Assembly (NCBI RefSeq): GCF_000931445.1
Contig: NZ_CP010849.1
Coordinates: 6,262,001-6,326,000, forward strand
Origin: Streptomyces cyaneogriseus subsp. noncyanogenus
GTDB taxonomy: Bacteria; Actinomycetota; Actinomycetes; Streptomycetales; Streptomycetaceae
Reading direction: 5' to 3'
DNA length: 64,000 bases
Of this stretch, positions 7,705-15,832 are shown one piece after another. Below the pieces are notes generated by a model, which was not told the DNA's origin, did no database searches, and was given only the letters and a program-made list of their open reading frames with translations. The position numbers were made by a program, and so were the translations under genes. The stretch's first letter is position 1. Each line of letters opens with the position of its first letter.

Positions 7705-8463
7705 TCACCGCTGCCGCGCTTTTGATCTGGCTCCGCTGCTGATCCAGGCCGCGCTCTGTCCGATGTCAGCGGTGACCACCATGGACGTGTCGGCGTCGGC
7801 CTGCGCGAGAAGGGCGCCGCCCGGGGCCCACAGGCCGGAGCGGCCACAGCCGGTCCACGCGCCGGCCGGTCCCACATGGTTGGCCACGACGACGTACAGA
7901 TCGAAGTCCTTGGCGATGCCCGGATACACCGCCGCCAGTTCTTCCACGCCGCCGCCTGTCCCGTAGAGCGAGCTGGCCAGATGCACCTGACACCCATCGG
8001 CAGCCCCACGAGAGACCAGCTCGGGGAAGTGATTGTCGAAGCACGTGGCCAGGGCGAACCGAAGCCCGCCGAACTCGAACCGCCCATCGTGCTGTCCTGC
8101 CACGAACACGTCCTGCTCGTGCTCGAACAGATGCTGCTTGCGATACGTGGTGATCAGTTCACCGTCGGGCCCGAAGACCAGCGTCTCGATGGCGGGTCGC
8201 CCCCCGTCGCTGCCCACCACACAGTTGACGACGGAGGCGACACCGGACGCCCGGATCGCATCCAGGCGCGGGTCGTCCGCCCGCACCCAAAGATCACGGC
8301 GAGTGAGCACGGCTTCGAGCTCATACCCGGTCACCGCCAGCTCAGGAAACACCACGAGTTCGGCGCCCTGTCCACGCGCCTCGTCAGCGAGGGCGGCCAT
8401 CAGCTGCACGTTCGCCGAAACGTCGGCAGGAGAACAAGTGAACTGGACTGTCGCGATCTTCAT
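7705..8463 (-). CDS. carbon-nitrogen hydrolase (nitrilase superfamily)
   Basis: 252-residue nitrilase-superfamily amidohydrolase. The catalytic triad is visible: Glu41 in FPELAVTGYE, Lys109 in YRKQHLFE and Cys141 in ATCFDNHFPE. Such enzymes hydrolyse amides, carbamoyl groups or nitriles; the short length and single domain match omega-amidase or N-carbamoyl amidase-like members. ATG at 8463 was chosen because MKIATVQF is the conserved first strand; a longer frame upstream has no support. The 98-residue gene lies 83 bp upstream on the same strand and may share its transcript. Substrate not predictable. Confidence 0.9.
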   Translation of the reverse strand: MKIATVQFTCSPADVSANVQLMAALADEARGQGAELVVFPELAVTGYELEAVLTRRDLWVRADDPRLDAIRASGVASVVNCVVGSDGGRPAIETLVFGPDGELITTYRKQHLFEHEQDVFVAGQHDGRFEFGGLRFALATCFDNHFPELVSRGAADGCQVHLASSLYGTGGGVEELAAVYPGIAKDFDLYVVVANHVGPAGAWTGCGRSGLWAPGGALLAQADADTSMVVTADIGQSAAWISSGARSKARQR

Positions 8464-8545
8464 GGACTCAGCATGCCAGCCCAATTCCTGCTCGCCGGGG
8501 GGCACTGCCACTGCCCGACGCCTCATGGTCGGGGAGACAGTCCCT

Positions 8546-8842
8546 CTAGATCGGGTGCGGGCACATCCAGATCCAGGTGGAGGCCAGGCTCCCCACCTTG
8601 GCGTGGACCAGCTTCAACGGCCTGTCGCAGAAACCGGGGTCGGTGTCGGTGCCGTCACCGTCTTGCAGACGTCTCTCGACGACGACACGGTTGACCGTGA
8701 ACCCTTCGCTTTCGAGGAAATCCTCGGCGAACCGCTCGGGCGCCGACCGGAACGCAGCCTTGTCCGCCTCGCTCAAGTCGACGTCGAAGATCTCGATCTC
8801 CTGGATCGACTCGTTCCCCGTCTCCCGCGTGATCCTGGCCAT
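8546..8842 (-). CDS. 98-residue protein of unknown family
   Basis: Small acidic protein with an unusually strong ribosome binding site: GGAGGTGA (complement of 8850-8857) sits 7 nt before the ATG, so it is very likely expressed. The first two thirds are acidic and helical, with an APERFAEDFLESEGFTVN segment vaguely like RiPP leader peptides of the NHLP type. The C-terminus is different in character: KLVHAKVGSLASTWIWM, then Cys-Pro-His-Pro-Ile. I do not recognise the family. No modifying enzyme typical of RiPPs lies next to it, and the nearest neighbour is the nitrilase downstream on the same strand. It could be a precursor peptide or a small stand-alone protein. Confidence 0.78.
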   Translation of the reverse strand: MARITRETGNESIQEIEIFDVDLSEADKAAFRSAPERFAEDFLESEGFTVNRVVVERRLQDGDGTDTDPGFCDRPLKLVHAKVGSLASTWIWMCPHPI

Positions 8843-8962
8843 GAGAAGGTCACCTCCACTGGAAGCTCCCCTTCAAGTCTGGCTCCCCTCTCAGCCACCG
8901 CAAGTGCGGCGGACGCGCCCCGTTCCGGCCGGGCGGACACGTGGCGGGTGCCCCCTGGTTCC

Positions 8963-8977
8963 CCGCCCGGAGGGCGG
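8963..8977 (-). terminator. possible terminator hairpin after the methyltransferase
   Basis: CCGCCC-GGA-GGGCGG forms a short GC hairpin about 40 bp downstream of the homocysteine methyltransferase stop. No T-tract follows, as is usual in Streptomyces. Weak evidence. Confidence 0.35.
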
Positions 8978-9016
8978 TTGCCTGGACGGACCCCGCCACC
9001 GGAGCGGGCCCGTCGG

Positions 9017-9934
9017 TCAGACAGGCCCCGCCACGGCCCGGGCGACCTGCCCGATCGTCTCCGGCCCCACCCGGCAGCACCCCCCGATCAGCCGTGCCCC
9101 GGCCTCCCGCCACGCCCGTACCCGGCCGGCGGTGAACGTGGAGCCGCCCGTCCAGGCACGCGCCCCGGCGTCCCAGGACTCCCCGCTGTTGGGGTAGGCG
9201 ACGACGGGCTTGCCGGTGACCCGGGCGGCGGTCTCGACGGCGCGGGCCACGTCCTCGGGCGCGCAGCAGTTGACGCCGACCGCGATCACCTCGTCCGCGT
9301 CGGCGGCCAGGGCGAACGCCTCCTCCAGCGGCTGCCCGGCGCGGGTGCGGTCGCCCGCGACGGTGTACGACAGCCAGGCCGGCACCCCGAGCCCGCGCAC
9401 CGCGCGCAGCAGCGCCGCCGCCTCGTCGGTGTCGGGCACCGTCTCCAGCGCGAGGACGTCGGGGCGGGCGGCGGCCAGGACCTCCAGACGGGGCCGGTGG
9501 AAGCGCTCCAGCTCGGCGACGGTGAGCCCGTACCGGCCCCGGTACTCGGAGCCGTCCGCGAGCATCGCCCCGTACGGGCCCGCCGACGCCGCCACCCACA
9601 GCGGACGGGCCGCCCGGGTGCGCCGGGCCGCCTCGCGGGCCAGGTCCACGCTCAGGGTCATGAGCCCGGCGGCCCGCTCCCGGCCGATGCCCCGGCGGGC
9701 GAACCCGTCGAAGGTGGCCTGGTAGCTGGCGGTGATCGCGACGTCCGCACCGGCCTCGTAGTAGGCGAGGTGCGCCGCGACGACCGCCTCCGGCCGGTCG
9801 GCGAGCAGCCGGGCGGACCACAGTGCGTCGCTCAGGTCGTGCCCGGCCGACTCCAACTGGTTGGACATACCCCCGTCGAGGACGAGAGTCCCGGCGGCGA
9901 GAGCTGCACTGAGGAGCGGGGCGGCGCTGGTCAT
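9017..9934 (-). CDS. mmuM: homocysteine S-methyltransferase
   Basis: Makes methionine by moving a methyl group from S-methylmethionine (or AdoMet) to homocysteine; cytoplasmic, zinc-dependent. The 305-residue length is typical. The N-terminal LVLDGGMSNQLE segment is the family signature, and the zinc-thiolate cysteines are in GVNCCAPED (Cys223) and IGGCCRVGPE (Cys286, Cys287). The ATG at 9934 gives the usual N-terminus; an ATG 18 bp upstream is also possible, and neither has a good Shine-Dalgarno. It stands alone between a strong-RBS small gene and a divergent glycosidase, so no operon role is evident. Confidence 0.93.
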   Translation of the reverse strand: MTSAAPLLSAALAAGTLVLDGGMSNQLESAGHDLSDALWSARLLADRPEAVVAAHLAYYEAGADVAITASYQATFDGFARRGIGRERAAGLMTLSVDLAREAARRTRAARPLWVAASAGPYGAMLADGSEYRGRYGLTVAELERFHRPRLEVLAAARPDVLALETVPDTDEAAALLRAVRGLGVPAWLSYTVAGDRTRAGQPLEEAFALAADADEVIAVGVNCCAPEDVARAVETAARVTGKPVVAYPNSGESWDAGARAWTGGSTFTAGRVRAWREAGARLIGGCCRVGPETIGQVARAVAGPV

Positions 9935-10087
9935 GGTCCGACGGTAGGACATGGCGGGCGGACGGCCACGCGGGACGGGACGCGGCGGGCGGGCCGGCCG
10001 GGGTCCCGCCCGGCCCTCTGCCCGTCCGACCCGTTGACCTCACCGCACCACGCCTTTACCTTTTCGGCGTTCGCAATGACAGATGGC

Positions 10088-10103
10088 GTTCGTTATCTCG
10101 AAC
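10088..10103. promoter_or_regulatory. inverted repeat upstream of the GH43 gene
   Basis: GTTCG-TTATCT-CGAAC lies 25-40 bp upstream of the GH43 start codon, in a locally A+T-richer stretch that probably contains the promoter. It is a plausible operator for a sugar-responsive repressor. No cognate regulator can be named from the sequence. Confidence 0.4.
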
Positions 10104-10127
10104 ATACTCGACCGAGAGGCCGCCCGC

Positions 10128-11213
10128 ATGAGCCGCGCCGACGACCTGCCCGACGCTCCCGACCGCCGACTCGTCCTGAAGGGCGCCGCCCTGGCCGCGG
10201 GTGCCCTGGTCGCCGCCCCGGGGGCCGCCCACGCCGCCGCGCCCGCCCGGCGCCCGAAGGCGGACCCGTATGTGAACCCGCTGGTCCGCAACCGTGCCGA
10301 CCCGCACATCCACCGGCACTCCGACGGCTTCTACTACTTCACCGCGACCGCCCCCGAGTACGACCGCATCATCCTGCGCCGCTCCCGCACCCTGAACGGC
10401 CTGTCCACCGCCGCCGAGTCCGTCGTCTGGCGGGCGCACCCCACCGGCGAGATGGCCGCGCACATCTGGGCGCCGGAGATCCACCGCATCGGCGGCAAGT
10501 GGTACATCTACTTCGCCGCCGCGCCCTCCCACGACGTGTGGGCGATCCGCATGTGGGTCCTGGAGAACGCCCACCCCGACCCGTTCCGCGGGACCTGGGT
10601 GGAGAAGGGGCAGATCAAGACGGCGTGGGAGACCTTCTCCCTGGACGCCACCACCTTCACCCACCGGGGCAGCCGCTACCTGGCCTGGGCCCAGCACGAG
10701 CCCGGCATGGACAACAACACCGCCCTGTGGCTGTCCCGGATGGCGAACCCGTGGACCCTGACCGGGCCTCAGGTGCGGCTCTCCACACCGGAGTACGACT
10801 GGGAGTGCGTCGGGTTCAAGGTGAACGAGGGCGCCTCGGTGATCGCCCGCAACGGCCGGCTGTTCATGACGTACTCGGCCAGCGCCACCGATGCCAACTA
10901 CTGCATGGGCCTGCTGACCGTCGACGCGGACGCCGACCTGATGGACCCGGCCAACTGGTCGAAGTCGCCGGTGCCCGTCTTCACCAGCAACGACACCACC
11001 CGGCAGTACGGCCCCGGCCACAACAGCTTCACGGTCGCCGAGGACGGGCGCACCGACGTCCTCGTCTACCACGCCCGCCAGTACAAGGAGATCGAGGGGG
11101 ACCCGCTGCACGACCCCAACCGGCACACCCGGGTGCAGAAACTCGGCTGGAAGCCGGACGGCACCCCGGACTTCGGCGTTCCGGTCGCGGACACGGCCGC
11201 GGGGAGCGCGTGA
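10128..11213 (+). CDS. Tat-exported glycoside hydrolase family 43 enzyme
   Basis: 361-residue secreted enzyme, probably an alpha-L-arabinofuranosidase or related arabinan/xylan hydrolase. The N-terminus has a twin-arginine signal (DRRLVLKG, hydrophobic stretch, AHAA). The five-bladed propeller catalytic residues of GH43 are visible: Asp58 in RADPHI, Asp173 in SLDATTF and Glu234 in KVNEGAS; HIWAPEIH is another family hallmark. ATG at 10128 follows GAGAGG with good spacing; the longer frame would run into the promoter. It is followed after one base by an SGNH acetylesterase, so the pair probably debranches and deacetylates plant polysaccharide outside the cell. Confidence 0.92.
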   Translation: MSRADDLPDAPDRRLVLKGAALAAGALVAAPGAAHAAAPARRPKADPYVNPLVRNRADPHIHRHSDGFYYFTATAPEYDRIILRRSRTLNGLSTAAESVVWRAHPTGEMAAHIWAPEIHRIGGKWYIYFAAAPSHDVWAIRMWVLENAHPDPFRGTWVEKGQIKTAWETFSLDATTFTHRGSRYLAWAQHEPGMDNNTALWLSRMANPWTLTGPQVRLSTPEYDWECVGFKVNEGASVIARNGRLFMTYSASATDANYCMGLLTVDADADLMDPANWSKSPVPVFTSNDTTRQYGPGHNSFTVAEDGRTDVLVYHARQYKEIEGDPLHDPNRHTRVQKLGWKPDGTPDFGVPVADTAAGSA

Positions 11214-11214
11214 G

Positions 11215-12273
11215 ATGAACAGCGTGGCGTCCGCCCGCCTGCGGGCCGGTGCGGTGTCGGCACTGGTCGTGCTGAGCACCGTCCTGTCCGCCGGGCCGGC
11301 CCGGGCCGGTCAGGCGCCGCCCCGGCCCCTCGGCATCGAGCACTGCACCGGCGGCGCCTGCCACTTCGACGTGCCGCCGGGGACGTACGACGTGACGGTG
11401 CTGCTCGGCGGGGACACCGCGTCCGCCACCGCGATCGCCGGCGAGACCCGGCGGTCACTGCTGGCGCAGACGGAGGTCCCGGCGGGCGAGCGGGTCGCCC
11501 GCGGCTTCACCGTGGACGTCCGCACTCCCGAGGGCGAGCCCACCGGGGCCGACGGCTCGCCCGGCCTGGATCTGGTCATCGGGGGTGCGGCGCCCGCGCT
11601 CGCCGGTATCCGGGTCACCCCGGCCCACCACGCCCGCCGGCTCTTCCTCGTGGGCGACTCGACCGTCTGCGACCAGTTGGGCGAGCCGTACACGGGCTGG
11701 GGCCAGCAACTGCCGCGCTATCTGCGCAAGGGGCTGTCCGTGGCCAACCACGCCGACTCCGGCGAGAGCACGGTGACCTACCTGGCCGATCCGCGCCTGT
11801 GGGACACCGTGCGGTCGCGGATCCGGCCCGGTGATCTGGTGCTGATCCAGCTCGCCCACAACGACAAGACCACCGACGAGCCGACCTACCGGGCGAACCT
11901 GGAGACGCTGGTCGCGAGCGCCCGTGAGCGGGGCGGGCGGCCGGTGCTGGTCACGCCGGTGGTGCGACGCTGGTTCAACGCCGACGGCACCCTGGACAAC
12001 GGCACCGCGCTGCTGGTCAACGGCCTCGGCGTCGACCACCCGGCGGTCATGCGCTCGGTCGCGCGGACGCTGGACGTGCCGTTGATCGACCTGACCGCGC
12101 GGACGAAGGCGCTGGTGGAGTCCCTCGGCGTCGAGGACTCCAAGGCGCTGTACCTGACCGACGAGAAACGCGACAACACCCACACCTCCGCCCGGGGCGC
12201 CACCGTCTACGCGGATCTGGTCCGCCAGGAACTCCTCGCCCAGCACCTGATCCCACCCGGCGCGCAAGCTTGA
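11215..12273 (+). CDS. secreted rhamnogalacturonan acetylesterase-like SGNH hydrolase
   Basis: 352-residue exported esterase. A Sec-type signal (residues 1-31, ending ARA) is followed by a beta-sandwich-like N-terminal domain (about 35-135) and an SGNH domain: block I GDSTVCDQ with Ser149, block II around SGESTVTYL, block III AHNDK, and the catalytic Asp-His in RDNTHTSARGA. This arrangement matches rhamnogalacturonan acetylesterases that remove acetyl groups from pectin. The start lies one base after the GH43 stop (TGA-G-ATG), so both are one operon. Confidence 0.9.
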   Translation: MNSVASARLRAGAVSALVVLSTVLSAGPARAGQAPPRPLGIEHCTGGACHFDVPPGTYDVTVLLGGDTASATAIAGETRRSLLAQTEVPAGERVARGFTVDVRTPEGEPTGADGSPGLDLVIGGAAPALAGIRVTPAHHARRLFLVGDSTVCDQLGEPYTGWGQQLPRYLRKGLSVANHADSGESTVTYLADPRLWDTVRSRIRPGDLVLIQLAHNDKTTDEPTYRANLETLVASARERGGRPVLVTPVVRRWFNADGTLDNGTALLVNGLGVDHPAVMRSVARTLDVPLIDLTARTKALVESLGVEDSKALYLTDEKRDNTHTSARGATVYADLVRQELLAQHLIPPGAQA

Positions 12274-12274
12274 A

Positions 12275-12466
12275 TCAGTCGCCGCAGCAGGCACTTCCCT
12301 GAGGGTTGGAATTGCATCCGATCACTTTGCCTTCGTACGGGTCCACCACCCATTGCCGAAGCGGGTGGCGAGGGACACCTTCCGTGATCAGCGCCTTACC
12401 CTCGTCGCCGATCTCCGATTGCTCGTTCTCTCGTCGGAGGTGTTGTACGCGGCGAGAATTTTCCAT
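12275..12466 (-). CDS. possible small Cys-rich-tail protein
   Basis: A 63-residue frame starting MENSRRVQHLRREN and ending with a CNSNPQGSACC tail followed by Gly-Asp. Base composition here is lower in G+C than in the flanking genes, and no Shine-Dalgarno precedes the ATG. I do not recognise it. It lies in a region that also contains a decayed gene on the other strand, so it may itself be a remnant or chance frame. Confidence 0.3.
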   Translation of the reverse strand: MENSRRVQHLRRENEQSEIGDEGKALITEGVPRHPLRQWVVDPYEGKVIGCNSNPQGSACCGD

Positions 12467-12532
12467 TCGCAACGCGAGTGGGCGCGGGAGCAGGCGGTGA
12501 CATCGAAGGAGTCGGCAGGTGTCGCTGGCGGG

Positions 12533-12628
12533 AAGAAGGCCGGTGACACCGACGAGCGGCTGCACGACGTGGCGGCGTGGCGCGAGGCGCCGTTCTGCAC
12601 GGACGCCTTAAGGCGAGCAGTGGCCTGA
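12533..12628 (+). pseudogene. remnant of an AhpD/carboxymuconolactone-decarboxylase-type gene
   Basis: The plus strand encodes GKKAGDTDERLHDVAAWREAP and a following Phe-Cys-Thr-Asp, then stops within about ten residues. This is the pattern seen after the redox Cys motif in AhpD-like proteins (AGE-x-x-x-RL...AAWREAPF-x-T-x-x-E). The upstream CxxC half and the C-terminal part are missing, so only a fragment survives. Confidence 0.55.
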
Positions 12629-12652
12629 ATCCCCGGCCGGAAGAGCGTGGAA

Positions 12653-12680
12653 GCTCCGCACCTGGTGCGGGGTGCGGAGC
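12653..12680 (-). terminator. terminator hairpin after the SGNH hydrolase
   Basis: Perfect 10-bp arms GCTCCGCACC / GGTGCGGAGC with an 8-nt loop, only 10 bp downstream of the hydrolase stop codon on the minus strand. No T-tract is present, as is common for actinomycete terminators. Confidence 0.75.
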
Positions 12681-12689
12681 CCAGCTCAC

Positions 12690-13841
12690 TCAGCGGAAGG
12701 GACCGTCGGTCGCGAAGGCGCGGGCTGCAAAGCGCTTGCCCATTCGACGGTATGCGGCGGCGGTGGGGTGAAGGCCGTCGGCCAGGTCATCTGCCTCGTC
12801 CGGGCCGAGCAGCTCGCGTCCGTCGAGATAGTGGAGGTGGGGATCGGACGCCTGTCGTGCCGCAGCGATCCGGGCCAGCTCGGCACGGACCACCGCCAGC
12901 GACAATGCCCCGCCGGCCACATCGGCCGGGTCGCCCAGGGCAGCGAGCCTCCCGTCCGGGCCGGTCGCGGTCGGGCCGGGGGCCTCCTCCAGGGCCGGAC
13001 AGCTCACCGGAGAGATCAACAGCAGCGGGGTGTCCGGGTGTCCATCCCGGATCGTGTCCAGGAATCCGTGCACCGCCGGGCCGAACGTCCGCAGTCGGAA
13101 GGCGGACAGGCCCACGATGTTGATGCCCACCTTGAGGCTGATCAGGTCGGCGGGCGTATCGCGGATCGTCCGGGCGACATAGGGATCCAGCAGCGCGTTG
13201 CCCGCCTGGCTGAGGTTGATCACCTCCACCCCTCCGAGCGCAGCCGCCACCACCGGCCAGGTCCCGGTCGGGCCGTCGGCCTCGATGCAGTGGCTGATGG
13301 AACTGCCGTGGTGCACCCAGCGGCGCCGCCCGTCCGGCAGCGGTGCCAGCACGTCACCGTCGGCGCGCAGTGCCACCAGTTCCGTCGGGGTCTGCTGTGG
13401 CAGCCACAACTCGACGTTCTTCATGCCGGCCGGCAGCCCGGCGAACCGTACGGTCCCTGGCTCGCCCGGGATGAGTCGCTGTACGGCCCCGGGGCCCGCC
13501 ATCCGCACCACGTTGCCCACCGGCGCCTGCCGACGCCCGGCCAAGGCGCCGTCCACCAGCAACTCCAGCATCCCGGTCGGGCGAGGGTGGGGGTCGGAGT
13601 CGAGCTGGCCGGTGGAGGTGAGTACCTCGAACTCCACCGCGCGCGCATCGGTGCGGAACACCAGCCGCACCCCCGAGGGCATCACGGTCGCCCCGTAGAC
13701 CGACGGGTCCTGGTACTGCTCCTTGGTCCACGCGGGCAACCGGCGCGGCATCACCCCCGCCTGTGTGGTCTCCAGGTCCAACGCACCCCGAAACTCCACC
13801 GGCCCGCCCACCAGCGGAACCGCCCGCAGCGCCACCGTCAC
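12690..13841 (-). CDS. SGNH/GDSL-type hydrolase, two-domain
   Basis: 383-residue cytoplasmic esterase-like protein. The first about 165 residues are a beta-rich domain; the second half is an SGNH hydrolase with the nucleophile in HHGSSISH (probably Ser181), the Asn/Gly region around KVGINIVG and the catalytic Asp-x-x-His in ADGLHPTAAAY. No signal peptide. The GTG start overlaps the stop of the YCII-domain gene (GTGA), and a strong hairpin follows its stop. Carbohydrate esterases of this two-domain form occur next to sugar operons, but no specific substrate can be assigned. Confidence 0.85.
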   Translation of the reverse strand: MTVALRAVPLVGGPVEFRGALDLETTQAGVMPRRLPAWTKEQYQDPSVYGATVMPSGVRLVFRTDARAVEFEVLTSTGQLDSDPHPRPTGMLELLVDGALAGRRQAPVGNVVRMAGPGAVQRLIPGEPGTVRFAGLPAGMKNVELWLPQQTPTELVALRADGDVLAPLPDGRRRWVHHGSSISHCIEADGPTGTWPVVAAALGGVEVINLSQAGNALLDPYVARTIRDTPADLISLKVGINIVGLSAFRLRTFGPAVHGFLDTIRDGHPDTPLLLISPVSCPALEEAPGPTATGPDGRLAALGDPADVAGGALSLAVVRAELARIAAARQASDPHLHYLDGRELLGPDEADDLADGLHPTAAAYRRMGKRFAARAFATDGPFR

Positions 13842-14059
13842 CGCTCCTGTCCCGGGTCGAACGCGCGGGCGGCAGCGGGATCGGGCAGGTCGACGATGTG
13901 CACGCTGCCGGTGGGTGTTTCACCATCATCGGCGAAGGTCGGGCCGCGAGCGATCAGCTCCTTCGCGTACCGGTCCATGGAGGCCCAGTGCTCCTCCAGC
14001 GACTCCTCGCGCAACGCGAGGGAGCCGGGCCGGTCACGGTGACAGCAGAAGAACTCCAT
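13838..14059 (-). CDS. YCII-domain protein, C-terminally short
   Basis: 73-residue YCII-family protein (dimeric alpha-beta barrel). The start MEFFCCHRDRPGS, the conserved His-Trp-x-x-x-Asp segment and GSVHIVDLPDPAAARAF are typical. Family members usually run on with about 20 residues (F-x-x-DP-x-x-x-AGVF...), whereas this one stops at DPGQER, so it looks truncated. The stop overlaps the GTG of the SGNH hydrolase gene. ATG at 14059 has GGGGAAGGG upstream. Function of the family is poorly defined. Confidence 0.7.
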   Translation of the reverse strand: MEFFCCHRDRPGSLALREESLEEHWASMDRYAKELIARGPTFADDGETPTGSVHIVDLPDPAAARAFDPGQER

Positions 14060-14260
14060 GACCACAGACCCTTCCCCATCAAGGGCACCATCTCAACGGG
14101 CTTTTGGCAACGATGATCCCGCGCTTGAGACGAGGCGGCATCCCGTGTGACGGCGTAGCCATCATGCCGCGCGCTCACAACCAAGTGGCATGCCCACACG
14201 GCTGCTCCGCAGCCGAGTGACGGAACGGCCCGCGCCTTCCACCACCACCGGATTCGCCAG
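14060..14260. other. no gene seen
   Basis: No frame with convincing composition. A 7-bp hairpin CGGCTGC-TCC-GCAGCCG lies at 14199-14215. Together with the esterase remnant that follows, this looks like decayed sequence. Confidence 0.5.
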
Positions 14261-14443
14261 GCGCTCATTCCGATAGGAGTCCTCAGCGCCGCGACTGGGC
14301 CTGTCTGCGCGAACCTCCGGCAACGCGCCGAAGCGGGCTACGGCTTCCGCCTTGTCCTGGGCGACGGGGGACACAGCCCCAACCACGGCGGCGTCCTGCT
14401 GCCGGACGCTCTGCGCCGGCTGTGGCGGGTGGGCCAAGACTGA
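14261..14443 (+). pseudogene. C-terminal remnant of an enterochelin-esterase-like hydrolase
   Basis: The plus strand reads ...GYGFRLVLGDGGHSPNHGG followed by VLLPDALRRLWR and a stop. The GGHSxxHGG...PDALRWLWR pattern is the catalytic-His C-terminus of the esterase D/enterochelin esterase family. Everything upstream (fold core, Ser motif) is absent, so this is a dead 3' fragment. The clearly recognisable part is 14312-14443. Confidence 0.65.
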
Positions 14444-14527
14444 TCGACACCTCTTCCTGACCGGTCCCCTCGCCGAGCGCCGCCGACAGGTCGGCACCCG
14501 GGCCGCGCGGCGCGGACGCATTGCCCG

Positions 14528-15736
14528 TCAGGCACGCCTCGGGTTCTCGTCGGTGCGGGTGCTCAGGACCGCCAGCGCGGCCGCCAGGGCGCAGGCGCCG
14601 CCGAGCCACAGGACGCCTTGCAGGGTGAGCGCGTCGACGACGACGCCGCCGACCAGCGCGCCGAGGCCGATCGACAGGTTGAACACCGCCACCCACAGAG
14701 CCGAGGCGGCTTCCACCGCCTGCGGCGCGGCCTTGATCATCCAGGTCTGCAAGCCGACCGACACGCCGCCGTAGGCCAGACCCCAGACGATCAGCAGGAT
14801 CGCGCCGCCGACCGTCGTCCGGCCCAGCAGCACGAAGAGCGGCATCACGACCGCGAGGGAGACGGCGATGACCAGCACGCTGCGGTGCACCCCGCGGGAG
14901 AGCGCCGCGCCGGCCGCGAAGTTGCCGATCATGCCCGCCGCGCCGAACGCGAACAGCAGCGGACCGACGTAGCGCTCATCGATGCCCGACAGCCTTTGCA
15001 GCGCCGGGCTCACGAACGTGTAGGCCGAGAAGTGCCCGAACACGATGAGGGCCGTCGCGATGATGCCGACGCGCACGCCCGGGTTGCGGAACTGCTCGGC
15101 CAGGACACGCAGCCGGACGGGCTGCGAGGCGGCCAGCGGCGGCAGCACGGCCAGCAGGGCGACCAGCGCGATGAGTGCCAGGCCGCTCAGCGACGCGAAG
15201 GCGACGCGCCAGCCGGTGAGTTCACCGATCAGGGTGCCGAGCGGGACGCCGAACACGTTCGCGGCTCCGACGCCGCCGAAGATGATCGCAGTGGCACGCG
15301 GCACGTTCTCCGTGGAGACGAGCCGGACGGCCAGGCCGCCGGCGACGGCCCAGAAGCCACCGATCGCCACCCCGACCAGCACCCGGGAGGACACCAGGAC
15401 GGCGAAGTTCGGCGCCGCGGCCGATGCCAGGTTCGACAGGGTCATCAACGCCATCAGCCCGAGCAGCAGCAGCCTGCGGTCCAGCGCGCCGACGAGTGCC
15501 GGTACCACCGGTGCCGCCACCGCGGCGACCAGGCTGGGCACCGTGACCATGAGTCCGGCTGTCCCTTCCGAGACCGACAGTGCCGACCCCACGGCGGTCA
15601 GCAGACCGATCGGCAGTTGCTCGGCGGTCACCAGCAGGAACGTCCCCAAGGTCACCGCGCACACCGCCGGCCAGTGGTTACCGGGCGATGTCTGCGGCGC
15701 GCTTCCCGGGGCGGCGGACTCTTCTGCGGTCGTCAC
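14528..15736 (-). CDS. MFS transporter (drug or sugar efflux type)
   Basis: 402-residue major facilitator with twelve predicted membrane segments, of the AraJ/PbuE-like DHA1 group that exports drugs, sugars or nucleosides. The loop motif between TM2 and TM3 is GALDRRLLLLG, and the TM5 region has GVGAANVFGVPLGTLIGE. The GTG start at 15736 is supported by GGGAGGAAGA just upstream; the longer open frame to 17137 is not coding. It is divergent from a TetR gene, with two copies of the same palindrome between them, so it is very probably repressed by that TetR and induced by its ligand. Confidence 0.92.
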   Translation of the reverse strand: MTTAEESAAPGSAPQTSPGNHWPAVCAVTLGTFLLVTAEQLPIGLLTAVGSALSVSEGTAGLMVTVPSLVAAVAAPVVPALVGALDRRLLLLGLMALMTLSNLASAAAPNFAVLVSSRVLVGVAIGGFWAVAGGLAVRLVSTENVPRATAIIFGGVGAANVFGVPLGTLIGELTGWRVAFASLSGLALIALVALLAVLPPLAASQPVRLRVLAEQFRNPGVRVGIIATALIVFGHFSAYTFVSPALQRLSGIDERYVGPLLFAFGAAGMIGNFAAGAALSRGVHRSVLVIAVSLAVVMPLFVLLGRTTVGGAILLIVWGLAYGGVSVGLQTWMIKAAPQAVEAASALWVAVFNLSIGLGALVGGVVVDALTLQGVLWLGGACALAAALAVLSTRTDENPRRA

Positions 15737-15756
15737 GGCGTCTTCCTCCCTCAATT

Positions 15757-15774
15757 TGGGAGCGATCGCTCCCA
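15757..15774. promoter_or_regulatory. TetR operator 1
   Basis: TGGGAGCGATCGCTCCCA, a perfect 18-bp palindrome 21 bp upstream of the MFS start. Its 14-bp core is repeated exactly in operator 2, with centres 38 bp apart. Confidence 0.85.
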
Positions 15775-15796
15775 TACGAGGGGCGACAGTAGTATG

Positions 15797-15810
15797 GGAG
15801 CGATCGCTCC
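15797..15810. promoter_or_regulatory. TetR operator 2
   Basis: GGAGCGATCGCTCC, a perfect 14-bp palindrome identical to the core of operator 1 and flanked by TG...A, 22 bp upstream of the tetR start. Position fits autorepression. Confidence 0.85.
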
Positions 15811-15832
15811 ACAAGTCCGGTAGGCTGAGGGC

